Below, piece by piece: positions 1-7,119 of a stretch of DNA of 12,392 nucleotides. Origin of the DNA: Candidatus Syntropharchaeum sp. (GTDB lineage Archaea; Halobacteriota; Syntropharchaeia; Alkanophagales; Methanospirareceae); contig JADHYP010000021.1 in assembly GCA_016782355.1 (NCBI GenBank), positions 1 to 12,392 on the forward strand. Reading direction: 5' to 3'. Position 1 is the stretch's first letter; every line of letters begins with the position of its first letter. The translations under genes and the position numbers were made by a program. The notes under the pieces are model-generated. The model saw only the letters and a list, made by a program, of their open reading frames with translations, did not search any database and was not told the origin of the DNA.

Positions 1-79
1 CCACCAACACTGCCGCTATAATCACTGCGCTCCTTCCCAGTCCTTTCACTTTCATATTCACATTCGTTTGTGTTTTCAT
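1..79 (-). CDS. N-terminal fragment of a probable exported or membrane-anchored protein
   Basis: Only the first 26 codons are inside the window; the gene continues beyond position 1. The start ATG (77-79) is preceded by an AGGAGGTGAA Shine-Dalgarno sequence at 91-100, about 12 nt away, which is why this start is chosen. The peptide begins with a polar, lysine-containing stretch, then KVKGLGRSAVIIAAVLV: basic residues followed by a hydrophobic run. This is the layout of a signal peptide or N-terminal membrane anchor. No mature domain is visible, so the function cannot be named; an S-layer protein, substrate-binding protein or pilin-like protein would all fit. The gene has a long purine-rich leader (see the region 80-509). 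Confidence 0.6.
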   Translation of the reverse strand, partial: MKTQTNVNMKVKGLGRSAVIIAAVLV

Positions 80-509
80 TTTTTCTTCTTTTCACCTCCT
101 AATTTTTTTGGGTATTTATGTCATCACGCCCTTCCTCGGCGCTCTCGAAATGACTACCTCTCACCGCCTTTTCACCTGTTTCCACGTTTTTACCGCCTCT
201 CTACCGGGGATTTTATTCTTCCCCTCATCGCTTCCCCCCCGCTCATACTTCGCTTTATTTCGCCGCTAAAAAATAACATATTTTTTATAAATGTATTCAT
301 TAATAAAATGATTTTCGGTTTTTTTCGTGACTAAACAAAATACGACTTTTTTAGAAGTATTAAAAAACTTTTTGCTTCGCAAAAACTTTACTAAAAACGT
401 TACGCCATTTTGGTACCTGGTTTGGGATTTCTAAGTCCCCCGAGATTCCCCTCACAAGCCAAAGTTATTTACAATACCCTTTTAAACACCAACGAAATAA
501 ATATTTGTT
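80..509. other. Gene-poor AT-rich stretch with leader RNA and small hairpins
   Basis: No convincing gene lies here; an 88-codon plus-strand frame has the composition of a shadow (very rich in F, P and S). On the minus strand a TATA-like TTTATAAA sits near 284-292. It could start a leader of about 180 nt for the gene at 1-79. That leader is strongly purine-rich and can fold around 120-154: GTCAT/ATGAC closes a stem that contains an inner GCGCC/GGCGU stem. Two further inverted repeats are visible: a 7-bp TTTTTGC/GCAAAAA stem with TTC loop at 369-385, and a 7-bp GGGATTT/AAGTCCC stem at 424-439. Confidence 0.4.
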
Positions 510-626
510 ATGGAAAAAATACCCGGTTGGATAGAAAGGCTGCTGCTGCCGAAACTGAATGAAATAAGTGGAGAAATAAAGATGGCAGAATTCGAAGTCA
601 GGCTTGCGGATTGCGTAGCATTTTGA
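510..626 (+). pseudogene. 38-codon ORF, probable remnant of a larger coiled-coil-type protein
   Basis: The reading frame starts with ATG at 510 and encodes MEKIPGWIERLLLPKLNEIS followed by 18 more residues, then stops at 624-626. The opening amphipathic segment resembles the N terminus of archaeal proteins that go on into long helical or coiled-coil regions. Here the frame ends soon after GEIKMAEFEVRLADC, inside a 10-bp inverted repeat (626-648). No Shine-Dalgarno sequence is seen; an AT-rich TTATTTACA at 466-474 could be a weak TATA element. I infer a truncated remnant, but a genuine microprotein cannot be excluded. The family likeness is from memory and is weak evidence. Confidence 0.4.
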
Positions 627-648
627 TCAAACTTTCTTAAAGTTTGAT
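626..648. repeat. Perfect 10-bp inverted repeat with 3-nt loop
   Basis: ATCAAACTTT and AAAGTTTGAT are separated by CTT. It lies 34 nt beyond the serA stop codon and covers the end of the 38-codon ORF. Neither strand shows a T-run directly after the stem, so it is not a classical intrinsic terminator. It may still mark the 3' end of the converging transcripts. A weaker AGAAG/CTTCT hairpin follows at 654-667. Confidence 0.55.
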
Positions 649-681
649 TGAGAAGAAGTTAGCTTCTGCATAGCACTCAAA

Positions 682-2328
682 CTACAGCTTCACAAGCTTC
701 ACGTCAAATATGTTCTTCACCTCTTTTATCTCTTTTATAATCGCTTCACTAACGCTGCTATCCACGTTAAGCACCATAACAGCTTCACCACCCGTTTTCT
801 CTCTTCCCACCTGCATCCCGGCTATGTTTATGCCGCGGTCGCCTAAAATCATGCAAACGGGTCCTATCACCCTTGGCTTATCGAGGAAGGAGCAGATAAG
901 CATGTAGCCAGAAGGAGATGCATCCACCCTGAACCCATCTATATTCACTATTCTTGGGTCGTCTTTTCCAAAGAGTGTGCCTGCAACGGTCCTTTTTTTC
1001 CCTGCTTCTTCTATCCGCGTGGTTGTCGTAATGCTAATCAGTGAGGAGAAATTTTCAACGTCCCCGGTCTTGCTTTCCGTAACTTTTATCCCTGATTTCT
1101 TCGCTATTGTCCCGGCATTCACATAATTCACGCCATCGATGAACCAGGATAGAAAGCTCTTCAGCATTGCCACGGTTATCAATCTCGTGTCTTTTCCGGC
1201 TCCCGCCCTTGCCATTCCTATTTCTCCTTCGTAAGAAACGTCAAATTGCTCAAGCCTACTCGATTTTGGTATGCGCTGTGCAGAGAGCCGCCCGAGTTTC
1301 TCTGCTAATACTAAATAAGGATTTATTGCGTCCATCAACTCCTCTGCGACGTATATCATATTTACTGCGTTCCTTACGGGCTTGTTCTTCAACGCCGCCA
1401 TTACCTCATCAGCAATAGCCACCGCGGCAACCCTCTGCGCTTCCTCCGTAGATGCACCCAGATGAGGCGTGACAATTACTTCTTCCATTTGCACTAATTC
1501 ACTTTCACCGGGTGGCTCGTGCTCGAATACATCCAGAGCCGCTCCTGCTACTTTACCGCTCTTTATCGCATCCCCCAGCGCATCCTCATCTAATATCCCA
1601 CCCCTTGCACAATTTATCACGCGAACGTCGTCTTTCATCAACTCGAACTCTTTCTTTCCTATCAGATGATGCGTGTCCTTTGTCAGTGGTGTATGCAGCG
1701 AAATGAAATCGGCGGTAGAAAGAACTTCAGTAAAACGTAAAAGAGCAATTCCAAGCTCTCTCGCCCTCTCCTGCGATATAAAAGGGTCGTATGCAACGAC
1801 TCTCATCCCAAGCCCTGCTGCCCTTTCCGCTACTTCACTCCCCACTCTTCCCAGACCTATTATGCCAAAAACCTTGCCATTTACTTCCACACCCGTATGC
1901 TTTTTTCTTTCCCATTTGCCCGACTTCAGCGAGGCGTTAGCAGCCGGTATTTTTCTCGAAAGGCAGAGCAGCATTGCGATGGCGTGTTCCGCCGCAGATA
2001 TAGTATTTGCTTCAGGCGAATTCACCACCATTATTCCTTTTTCCGTCGCTGTTTCCACGTCTATGTTATCCACGCCGACACCTGCTCTGCCTATTACCTT
2101 TAACCGGACGCCTGCTTCTATTATTTCTTTCGTCACTTTCGTGCCACTTCTCACGATTAACGCATCATAGCCCGCAATACGCTCCTTTAAATCTGCCTTG
2201 CTCAATTCTAATTCAATATCAACTTCTGCAAACTCCCGCAGCTTTTTTATCCCCTCTTCTGAAATGTAGTCTGTGACAAGCACCCTTTTCGTCGTTTCTG
2301 TTTTTTCCTCGTTTGCTTTTGCCTTCAT
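682..2328 (-). CDS. serA: D-3-phosphoglycerate dehydrogenase
   Basis: Catalyses NAD-dependent oxidation of 3-phosphoglycerate to 3-phosphohydroxypyruvate, the first step of serine synthesis, in the cytoplasm. The 548-residue product has the full long-form layout. A split substrate domain surrounds an NAD-binding Rossmann fold with GLGRVG at about 158-163. Catalytic residues R242 (CARGGILDE), E271 (EHEPP) and H289 (TPHLGAS) are all present. An intervening ASB-type domain follows, and a C-terminal ACT domain occupies about 475-548. The ACT domain suggests allosteric control, often by serine. ATG at 2328 is preferred over an upstream TTG (2334), because a GAGGAG sequence lies 8 nt before the ATG but almost touches the TTG. 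About 14 charged residues precede the usual start (RVLVTDYISEEG), a small N-terminal extension. It is divergently transcribed from the coiled-coil gene. Confidence 0.96.
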   Translation of the reverse strand: MKAKANEEKTETTKRVLVTDYISEEGIKKLREFAEVDIELELSKADLKERIAGYDALIVRSGTKVTKEIIEAGVRLKVIGRAGVGVDNIDVETATEKGIMVVNSPEANTISAAEHAIAMLLCLSRKIPAANASLKSGKWERKKHTGVEVNGKVFGIIGLGRVGSEVAERAAGLGMRVVAYDPFISQERARELGIALLRFTEVLSTADFISLHTPLTKDTHHLIGKKEFELMKDDVRVINCARGGILDEDALGDAIKSGKVAGAALDVFEHEPPGESELVQMEEVIVTPHLGASTEEAQRVAAVAIADEVMAALKNKPVRNAVNMIYVAEELMDAINPYLVLAEKLGRLSAQRIPKSSRLEQFDVSYEGEIGMARAGAGKDTRLITVAMLKSFLSWFIDGVNYVNAGTIAKKSGIKVTESKTGDVENFSSLISITTTTRIEEAGKKRTVAGTLFGKDDPRIVNIDGFRVDASPSGYMLICSFLDKPRVIGPVCMILGDRGINIAGMQVGREKTGGEAVMVLNVDSSVSEAIIKEIKEVKNIFDVKLVKL

Positions 2329-2363
2329 CTGCAAATCTCCTCTCTCTTCCTCACTCTTCCTTC

Positions 2364-2387
2364 CTAATCTAATCTAATCTAATCTAA
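2364..2387. repeat. CTAAT pentanucleotide tandem repeat in a divergent promoter
   Basis: Four perfect CTAAT units plus a partial fifth (CTAA). The array lies between the serA TATA region and the serA start, so it falls around the predicted serA transcription start or 5' leader. Copy number could vary by slippage. Confidence 0.8.
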
Positions 2388-2390
2388 ACT

Positions 2391-2418
2391 TAAAAATATA
2401 TAGGTGTCAAAAATATAA
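2391..2418. promoter_or_regulatory. Divergent TATA elements for serA and the coiled-coil gene
   Basis: The sequence TTAAAAATATATAGG reads as a TATA element on both strands. For serA it would place initiation near 2370, giving a leader of about 40 nt that includes the CTAAT array. A second element, CAAAAATATAAG at 2408-2418, is placed to start transcription just before the ATG at 2445, giving an almost leaderless mRNA. The positions are inferred from the usual spacing of about 26 nt from TATA centre to start. Confidence 0.55.
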
Positions 2419-2444
2419 GTTAGAGATAGTAATAATAAACTGAA

Positions 2445-3299
2445 ATGAAAATGAGCACCAAAGGTGAAACTGCTGCGATAACTCCAGAATTATATAAAGT
2501 CATTGTAACTATAGTTGACGATAGGACAAAGGATATTCGAGTAACGAGAGAGGATTTTAACGAACTGCGAGCAATCGTTACGGAAGTGGCGTCAACACAG
2601 CGGGAGCTTACACAGGCACAGGCGAGAACTGAAGAAAAGGTGGGCAGGCTTGAAGGTGCAGTAGCGAGATTAGCGGAAGCACAGACACGAACGGAAGAGC
2701 GGGTGGGCAGGCTTGAAGATGCATTAGCGAGATTAGCAGAAGCACAGGCAAAAACGGAAGAGCGGGTGGGCAGGCTTGAAGATGCAGTAGCGAAATTAGC
2801 AGAAGCACAGGCACGAACGGAAGAGCGGGTGGGCAGGCTTGAGGATGCAGTAGCGAAATTAGCGCAGGCGCAGACAAGAACTGAAAAAGCACTTACAAAC
2901 CTGACACAGGAGATAAGACGAATGAGTGATACACTTGGATACGGTCTCGAAGATTTAGGAGAGTGGGTTCTTCCTGCCTATTTCGAGAGAACTTATGGGA
3001 TTTCCGGGGTTGAGAGGTGCACACGTAAGTTTATTAAAGTGGACAGGAAGGAAATTGAGGTGAATCTATATGCAGAAGGGGAGCGTGAAGGCGAGCCGAT
3101 AGTGCTTTTAGGAGAGTCAAAGAATCGTATCAGGGAAAGCGAAGTGAAGAAATTTGTCAAGCATTTGAAGGTGCTTGAAGATGTTTTTGATAAGCCAGTA
3201 TTTCGTTTTATCTTTGGTTTTTGGGCGCATCCCAGCGCTGAGAGGCTTGCGAAGGAGAGTGGTATCGAGGTGATATGTTCTTATCAACTGACGAGGTGA
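2445..3299 (+). CDS. Coiled-coil protein with C-terminal PD-(D/E)XK nuclease-like domain (DUF3782-like)
   Basis: The 284-residue protein has three parts. An N-terminal helical segment spans about 1-54. A long coiled coil (55-159) is built of five 21-residue units, each three heptads with core LAEAQ-TEERVGRLEDAVA; the fifth is degenerate. A C-terminal globular domain (about 160-284) contains EIEVNLYAEG followed by IVLLGESKNR. The beta-hairpin ending in GESK (E224, K226) resembles the ExK half-site of PD-(D/E)XK nucleases. The usual first acidic residue is N207 here, so catalysis is uncertain. Such proteins are common in archaea and cyanobacteria and are often annotated DUF3782; their biological role is not established. 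There is no Shine-Dalgarno sequence before the ATG, consistent with a leaderless transcript. A second start (ATG at 2451) is possible. Confidence 0.8.
   Translation: MKMSTKGETAAITPELYKVIVTIVDDRTKDIRVTREDFNELRAIVTEVASTQRELTQAQARTEEKVGRLEGAVARLAEAQTRTEERVGRLEDALARLAEAQAKTEERVGRLEDAVAKLAEAQARTEERVGRLEDAVAKLAQAQTRTEKALTNLTQEIRRMSDTLGYGLEDLGEWVLPAYFERTYGISGVERCTRKFIKVDRKEIEVNLYAEGEREGEPIVLLGESKNRIRESEVKKFVKHLKVLEDVFDKPVFRFIFGFWAHPSAERLAKESGIEVICSYQLTR
2607..2921 (+). repeat. 63-bp intragenic tandem repeat encoding 21-residue coiled-coil units
   Basis: Units run 2607-2669, 2670-2732, 2733-2795, 2796-2858, and a diverged unit 2859-2921. Units three and four differ at only about three of 63 bases, including synonymous sites. 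This points to recent duplication or homogenisation at DNA level rather than protein-level constraint alone. Confidence 0.85.
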
Positions 3300-3397
3300 G
3301 AAATGGAAAGAAAATCTGTGTCTTCAAAGAAGCAGAGGAGTATTTTAAGGTCAAGGCGAGAAAGTTGTTTTTAACCTGCGTAAGTATGATTAAATAA
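3275..3397 (+). CDS. Doubtful 40-codon ORF bridging the coiled-coil gene and enolase
   Basis: An ORF beginning at ATG 3275 overlaps the end of the coiled-coil gene in another frame. It fills the roughly 100-nt gap and stops three bases before the enolase start. Its C-terminal half (KEAEEYFKVKARKLF) has a protein-like helical composition. A GAGGTGAT sequence abuts the ATG, too close for an ideal ribosome binding site. No family is recognised. It may be the frameshifted tail of an older gene, or chance. Confidence 0.2.
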   Translation: MFLSTDEVRNGKKICVFKEAEEYFKVKARKLFLTCVSMIK

Positions 3398-3399
3398 CT

Positions 3400-4692
3400 A
3401 TGACATTAATAGAGATAAAAGGAATAAAAGGTAGAGAGATTTTAGACTCTCGTGGAAACCCAACGGTAGAAGTAGAAGTGCACACGGAAAAAGGATTTGG
3501 CAGAGCAAGCGTGCCTTCAGGTGCATCTACCGGAAGTAAAGAGGCGTGGGAGAAACGAGACGGTGACAAGAAAAGATATGGCGGCAAAGGAGTTCTCAAA
3601 GCGGTTGAAGCCGTGAATACCGTGATAAAAAACGAGCTGATTGGAATGAACGCTCTCGAACAACGGGACATAGATGAGCGGCTGATAGAACTGGACGGAA
3701 CGGAAAACAAGTCGAAATTGGGTGCAAATTCTATCCTCGGAGCCTCGATGGCAGTTTGTAAAGCGGCAGCGGATTCGTTAAAAAAACCGCTCTTTGAATA
3801 TGTCTGTGAGGACGTCGCCGGGATGGGGCTGCAGTATGAGCTTCCGGTACCGATGATGAACGTGATAAACGGCGGGCAGCATGCAGGTAACGAGCTGAGC
3901 ATCCAGGAGTTTCTTATCCTACCCGTGGGTTTTGACAGGTTCAGCGATAATTTAAGAGCTGGCGTTGAGACTTATCATGCACTTAAAAAAGTGTTGGCGG
4001 CGAAATACGGTAAAATAGCCACGAACGTTGGCGATGAAGGCGGCTATGCACCGCCTATGCGTGAGACGGCTCAGCCACTCGATGCGATAACGGAAGCGAT
4101 AAGCGAAGCTGGCTATTCTGAGGACGAAATACGGCTGGGCATGGATGCTGCGGCTTCTTCTTTCTTCGACGCGGCGAAGCGAAAATACGTGATAGACGGC
4201 AGGGATAAAGACGGCTCTGAACTGATTGACTTCTATCAAGCCCTCGTGGAGAACTATCCGATAGAATTGATAGAAGACCCTTTTGAAGAGGATTCATTCG
4301 AGTTATTTGCGGAACTCACGGCTAAGCTGCCACGGAAAATAATTGTTGGCGATGACCTGTTCGTAACAAACGTCAAGCGACTTCAAGAGGGCATAACGAA
4401 AAAAGCGGCAAATGCCGTTCTGCTGAAGTTGAATCAAATAGGCACTATTTCGGAAACGCTGGATACCGTTAGATTGGCTTCCGAAGGCGGGTATAAGAAA
4501 GTAGTCAGCCATAGGTCTGGCGAGACGGAGGATACGCTTATCGCCGATTTCGCGGTTGCGATAAACGCGGAGATATTAAAAACAGGTGCACCCGCAAGAA
4601 GCGAAAGGACGTGTAAATACAATCAATTGTTGAGGATAGAGGAGGAGATGGGTGCGAAGGCGAAGATGAACAAGATTTTTGGATGCAGATGA
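3400..4692 (+). CDS. eno: Enolase (phosphopyruvate hydratase)
   Basis: Interconverts 2-phosphoglycerate and phosphoenolpyruvate in glycolysis/gluconeogenesis; cytoplasmic and Mg-dependent. At 430 residues it has the standard length. The N-terminal signature REILDSRGNPTVEVEV and the SGASTG loop (40-45) are present. In the barrel, H161, E170 and E213 (VGDEGGYAP) are visible. The metal ligands are D249 (GMDAAAS), E292 (LIEDPFEED) and an aspartate of VGDDL (about 318). Catalytic K343 (LLKLNQIGT), SHRSGET (370-376) and K406 (SERTCKYNQL) are also conserved, so all expected active-site residues are intact. No Shine-Dalgarno sequence precedes the ATG. A weak T/A-rich element near 3366-3374 is placed for a leaderless transcript. 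SerA, two genes away, draws on the same phosphoglycerate pool. Confidence 0.98.
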   Translation: MTLIEIKGIKGREILDSRGNPTVEVEVHTEKGFGRASVPSGASTGSKEAWEKRDGDKKRYGGKGVLKAVEAVNTVIKNELIGMNALEQRDIDERLIELDGTENKSKLGANSILGASMAVCKAAADSLKKPLFEYVCEDVAGMGLQYELPVPMMNVINGGQHAGNELSIQEFLILPVGFDRFSDNLRAGVETYHALKKVLAAKYGKIATNVGDEGGYAPPMRETAQPLDAITEAISEAGYSEDEIRLGMDAAASSFFDAAKRKYVIDGRDKDGSELIDFYQALVENYPIELIEDPFEEDSFELFAELTAKLPRKIIVGDDLFVTNVKRLQEGITKKAANAVLLKLNQIGTISETLDTVRLASEGGYKKVVSHRSGETEDTLIADFAVAINAEILKTGAPARSERTCKYNQLLRIEEEMGAKAKMNKIFGCR

Positions 4693-4698
4693 AACACG

Positions 4699-4706
4699 TT
4701 TAAATA
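4699..4706 (+). promoter_or_regulatory. TATA box for the ATPase gene
   Basis: TTTAAATA lies just after the enolase stop, preceded by an A-rich GAAACACG that could serve as BRE. Its centre is 27 nt before the ATG at 4730, so the ATPase mRNA is predicted to be leaderless. There is no Shine-Dalgarno sequence. Confidence 0.6.
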
Positions 4707-4729
4707 GTTGAAAGACGATTATCATAATC

Positions 4730-6109
4730 ATGTTTCAACAATTTGTGGACAGGGCGAATGAATTGCGATTACTGGAGGATACGTACAAACAGAATATATC
4801 CTCGCTTATTATTATCTATGGGCGAAGAAGGATAGGAAAGACGGAGTTGATAAAACAGTTTATAAATGATAAGAAGCACATCTATTTCCTTGCGGATACG
4901 AGGACGGATAGGGATAATATAAAAGAGATGCAAAGAGCAATCTCTTCACATATCCAAAATCCGCTTTTTGAAAAGGTAGAATTTACCGATTGGATAGAAC
5001 TCTTCAGGGAATTTGAGAAATTATTAAAAGAAAGGGTTATAATAGTTATTGATGAATTCCCATATCTCATAGAGTCAAATAAGGCAATCCCTTCGATATT
5101 TCAGAAGATATGGGATTTGATTCTCTCGGAGAAAGAGGTTTGTCTTGTTTTACTTGGCTCGTCTATTTCCATGATGGAAAATTATACTTTACATTATCGA
5201 GCACCACTCTATGGACGGAGGACTGCACAACTTCAATTACAACCGCTTAAATTTAAGTATCTCGGAAAATTTTTACCCTATCAGGCAGAGGAACTTGTCA
5301 AGGTTTATGGAATCACGGATGGTATCCCTCTCTATATCTTAAAATTTGATCAGGGATTAAATTTTGGGGAGAACCTGAGGGAGAATATATTCAGGGTAGG
5401 GAAGTTCCTTTATCAGGAAGCCGAGATTTTATTAAAAGAGGAACTGAGAGAAACCGCAAGATACTTCGCAATACTAAAGGCGATTGCTTATGGAAAACAC
5501 GGATTTGGTGAAATCGTGAATTTTACGAAATTAGATAAAGGCATTATATCCAAATATCTTGACAATCTTTCAATATTACGGTTGATAAGGAAAGAGTATC
5601 CGGTGACACAGAAGAAGGAGGTGAGAAATGCAAGATACGTCTTCAATGACAATTATTTAAATTTTTGGTTCAGGTATGCGTATCCCTATAAGTCGCTGAT
5701 AGAGGAGGGAAGAACAGAGAGATTATTTGATTTTATCGAAGAGGATTTTAACTCGTATCTCGGATTTGTATTTGAGAAGATTTGCAGGGAATTTCTATGG
5801 GAACAGGAGCTGCCCTTTGCATTCACCAAACTCGGAAGATGGTGGCACAGAGATAAGGAGATTGATTTGGTGGCATTAAATGAAGAAACAAAAGAGATAG
5901 CATTCTTCGAGGTGAAATGGAGCAATTTGAAATTAGGGGAAGCGAGGAGGATTCTATTGGAATTGAAAGAGAAATCCAAATATGTTGATTGGAATAAAGG
6001 AGAGAGGGTGGAGCATTTTGGGCTGATTGCAAAGAAATTAGAAGGGAAAGAGAATTTAATGGGGGCAGGATACCTCTGCTATGACCTTGAGGATATGCAA
6101 AAAGAATAG
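4730..6109 (+). CDS. Archaeal ATPase with DUF234 (PD-(D/E)XK-like) C-terminal domain
   Basis: A 459-residue protein of the archaeal STAND/AAA-like ATPase family (PF01637) with a DUF234 tail. The N-terminal motif FVDRANELRLLE is typical. Walker A is GRRRIGKT (31-38), Walker B VIIVIDEF (103-110), and a sensor-like LLGSS is at 141-145. A winged-helix-like region follows (about 245-300; YGKHGFGEI, GIISKYLDNLSILRLI). The C-terminal part has the nuclease-like pair EID (377-379) and FEVKW (393-397), that is D379 with E394 and K396, an intact PD-(D/E)XK-type half-site. The physiological role of this widespread archaeal family is not settled; an NTP-dependent DNA-associated or defence function is often supposed. 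It has its own promoter and sits between enolase and trpA without an operon partner. Confidence 0.88.
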   Translation: MFQQFVDRANELRLLEDTYKQNISSLIIIYGRRRIGKTELIKQFINDKKHIYFLADTRTDRDNIKEMQRAISSHIQNPLFEKVEFTDWIELFREFEKLLKERVIIVIDEFPYLIESNKAIPSIFQKIWDLILSEKEVCLVLLGSSISMMENYTLHYRAPLYGRRTAQLQLQPLKFKYLGKFLPYQAEELVKVYGITDGIPLYILKFDQGLNFGENLRENIFRVGKFLYQEAEILLKEELRETARYFAILKAIAYGKHGFGEIVNFTKLDKGIISKYLDNLSILRLIRKEYPVTQKKEVRNARYVFNDNYLNFWFRYAYPYKSLIEEGRTERLFDFIEEDFNSYLGFVFEKICREFLWEQELPFAFTKLGRWWHRDKEIDLVALNEETKEIAFFEVKWSNLKLGEARRILLELKEKSKYVDWNKGERVEHFGLIAKKLEGKENLMGAGYLCYDLEDMQKE

Positions 6110-6182
6110 GACAGGTAATTGTTTACCGCCTCGTGGTTTTTTAACCCCGCTATACAAATACTAATAAATAATCCCGCTCTTC

Positions 6183-6191
6183 TTTATTATA
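6183..6191 (+). promoter_or_regulatory. Candidate TATA box for trpA
   Basis: TTTATTATA is centred about 30 nt before the trpA ATG at 6217, predicting a leaderless or very short-leader mRNA. A second AT-rich stretch, TAATAAATAAT (6162-6172), lies further upstream and is an alternative. The gap from 6110 also contains GGTTTTTTAACC (6135-6146), a possible T-rich terminator for the ATPase gene. Confidence 0.45.
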
Positions 6192-6216
6192 CCTGGTAAG
6201 AAAAAGTGATGAAGGG

Positions 6217-7029
6217 ATGAGCATGACCTTAGAAGAAAAATTCAAAGAACTGAGGAAAAAGAATGAGAAAGCTTTGATAGGCTTCATCACTGCGGGTTAT
6301 CCCACTGATGAGGAGACCACGAAAATAGCAGATGCTTTGATCCGGGGAGGAGTGGACATTTTAGAGCTCGGTCTGCCCTTCTCGGACCCCATAGCAGATG
6401 GCATTACGATACAGCGAGCGAGTGAAAGCAGTTTGAGAGCAGGAATGAATACCGATTTATATTTTGAACTCGCTGCGGGCATAAAAGGAGTGGAAAAGGT
6501 TTGCCTTACTTATTACAATCTGGTGTTACAAAGGGGGCTGGAACGATTCGTGAACGATTGCGAATCCGCAGGGATAAGTGGGTTAATAGTGCCTGATTTG
6601 CCAGTGGAGGAGTCAAAACCGTTGCTAAAAATATGCGAGGGGTATGAAACCGATTTAATCTTCCTTATTGCACCTACGACGACGGAGAAACGAATGGCGA
6701 AGATTCTGGATGCTGCATCCGGATTTATTTATGTCGTATCACTGCTCGGCGTAACGGGAGCGAGGGAGCGGGTTTCTGATACGATACGCCCACTTATCGG
6801 AAGGATAAAGGAACGGGAATTAGCGAGGGATAGAGACGTGCCACTGGCGGTTGGATTTGGAATCTCAAAGCAGGAGCACGTAAGAACGGTTTGCGAGGTA
6901 GCAGATGGAGCAATCGTGGGTAGCGCATTCATAAGAATAATAGAGAAGGGATTGAGGTCAGAAGAGAACATGCTTCGCGAGATAGAGACATTTGCAACGA
7001 GTTTGAAGAAGGAGACAAAAATCGTCTGA
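6217..7029 (+). CDS. trpA: Tryptophan synthase alpha chain
   Basis: Cleaves indole-3-glycerol phosphate to indole and glyceraldehyde 3-phosphate; indole is passed to the beta subunit (TrpB), which joins it to serine. The 270-residue product is a complete TIM barrel. GFITAGYPT is at 22-30, and catalytic E50 lies in DILELGLPFSDP with D61 in IADGITIQ. VPDLPVEES (about 125-133), the YVVSLLGVTGAR loop, and the phosphate-binding AVGFGIS and AIVGSAF motifs follow. Start choice: ATG 6217 has a GTGAT match six bases upstream; ATG 6223 is possible. The gene stands alone: no trpB, trpC or other trp gene is adjacent on either side within the window. Its partner must be encoded elsewhere. Confidence 0.96.
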   Translation: MSMTLEEKFKELRKKNEKALIGFITAGYPTDEETTKIADALIRGGVDILELGLPFSDPIADGITIQRASESSLRAGMNTDLYFELAAGIKGVEKVCLTYYNLVLQRGLERFVNDCESAGISGLIVPDLPVEESKPLLKICEGYETDLIFLIAPTTTEKRMAKILDAASGFIYVVSLLGVTGARERVSDTIRPLIGRIKERELARDRDVPLAVGFGISKQEHVRTVCEVADGAIVGSAFIRIIEKGLRSEENMLREIETFATSLKKETKIV

Positions 7030-7078
7030 GCCTGTTTTCCTGACTCTCTGCGTGCTCAGCGGTAAACAAGTATATCAC

Positions 7079-7086
7079 TTTTATAT
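7079..7086 (+). promoter_or_regulatory. TATA box for the tRNA-led operon
   Basis: TTTTATAT is centred about 38 nt before the mature tRNA 5' end, predicting initiation near 7108-7111 and a short 5' precursor to be removed by RNase P. A second AT-rich run, TACTATATAATAAAATA, directly abuts the tRNA and is too close to serve it. Confidence 0.55.
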
Positions 7087-7119
7087 CCTAAGAATATCAA
7101 AAATACTATATAATAAAAT

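Noticed and set aside
68..334. 88-codon plus-strand frame in the left intergenic region
   Set aside because: Extremely rich in F, P, L and S, no ribosome binding site; it is the complement of a purine-rich leader.
1673..2170. 165-codon plus-strand frame opposite serA
   Set aside because: It is antisense to an unambiguous enzyme and has the serine/proline-rich composition of a shadow frame.
2607..2921. CRISPR-like or intergenic direct repeats
   Set aside because: The repeats have no spacers and are in frame within a coiled-coil protein.
3390..3902. 170-codon minus-strand frame opposite enolase
   Set aside because: Enolase on the other strand has every catalytic residue; this frame has shadow-type composition.
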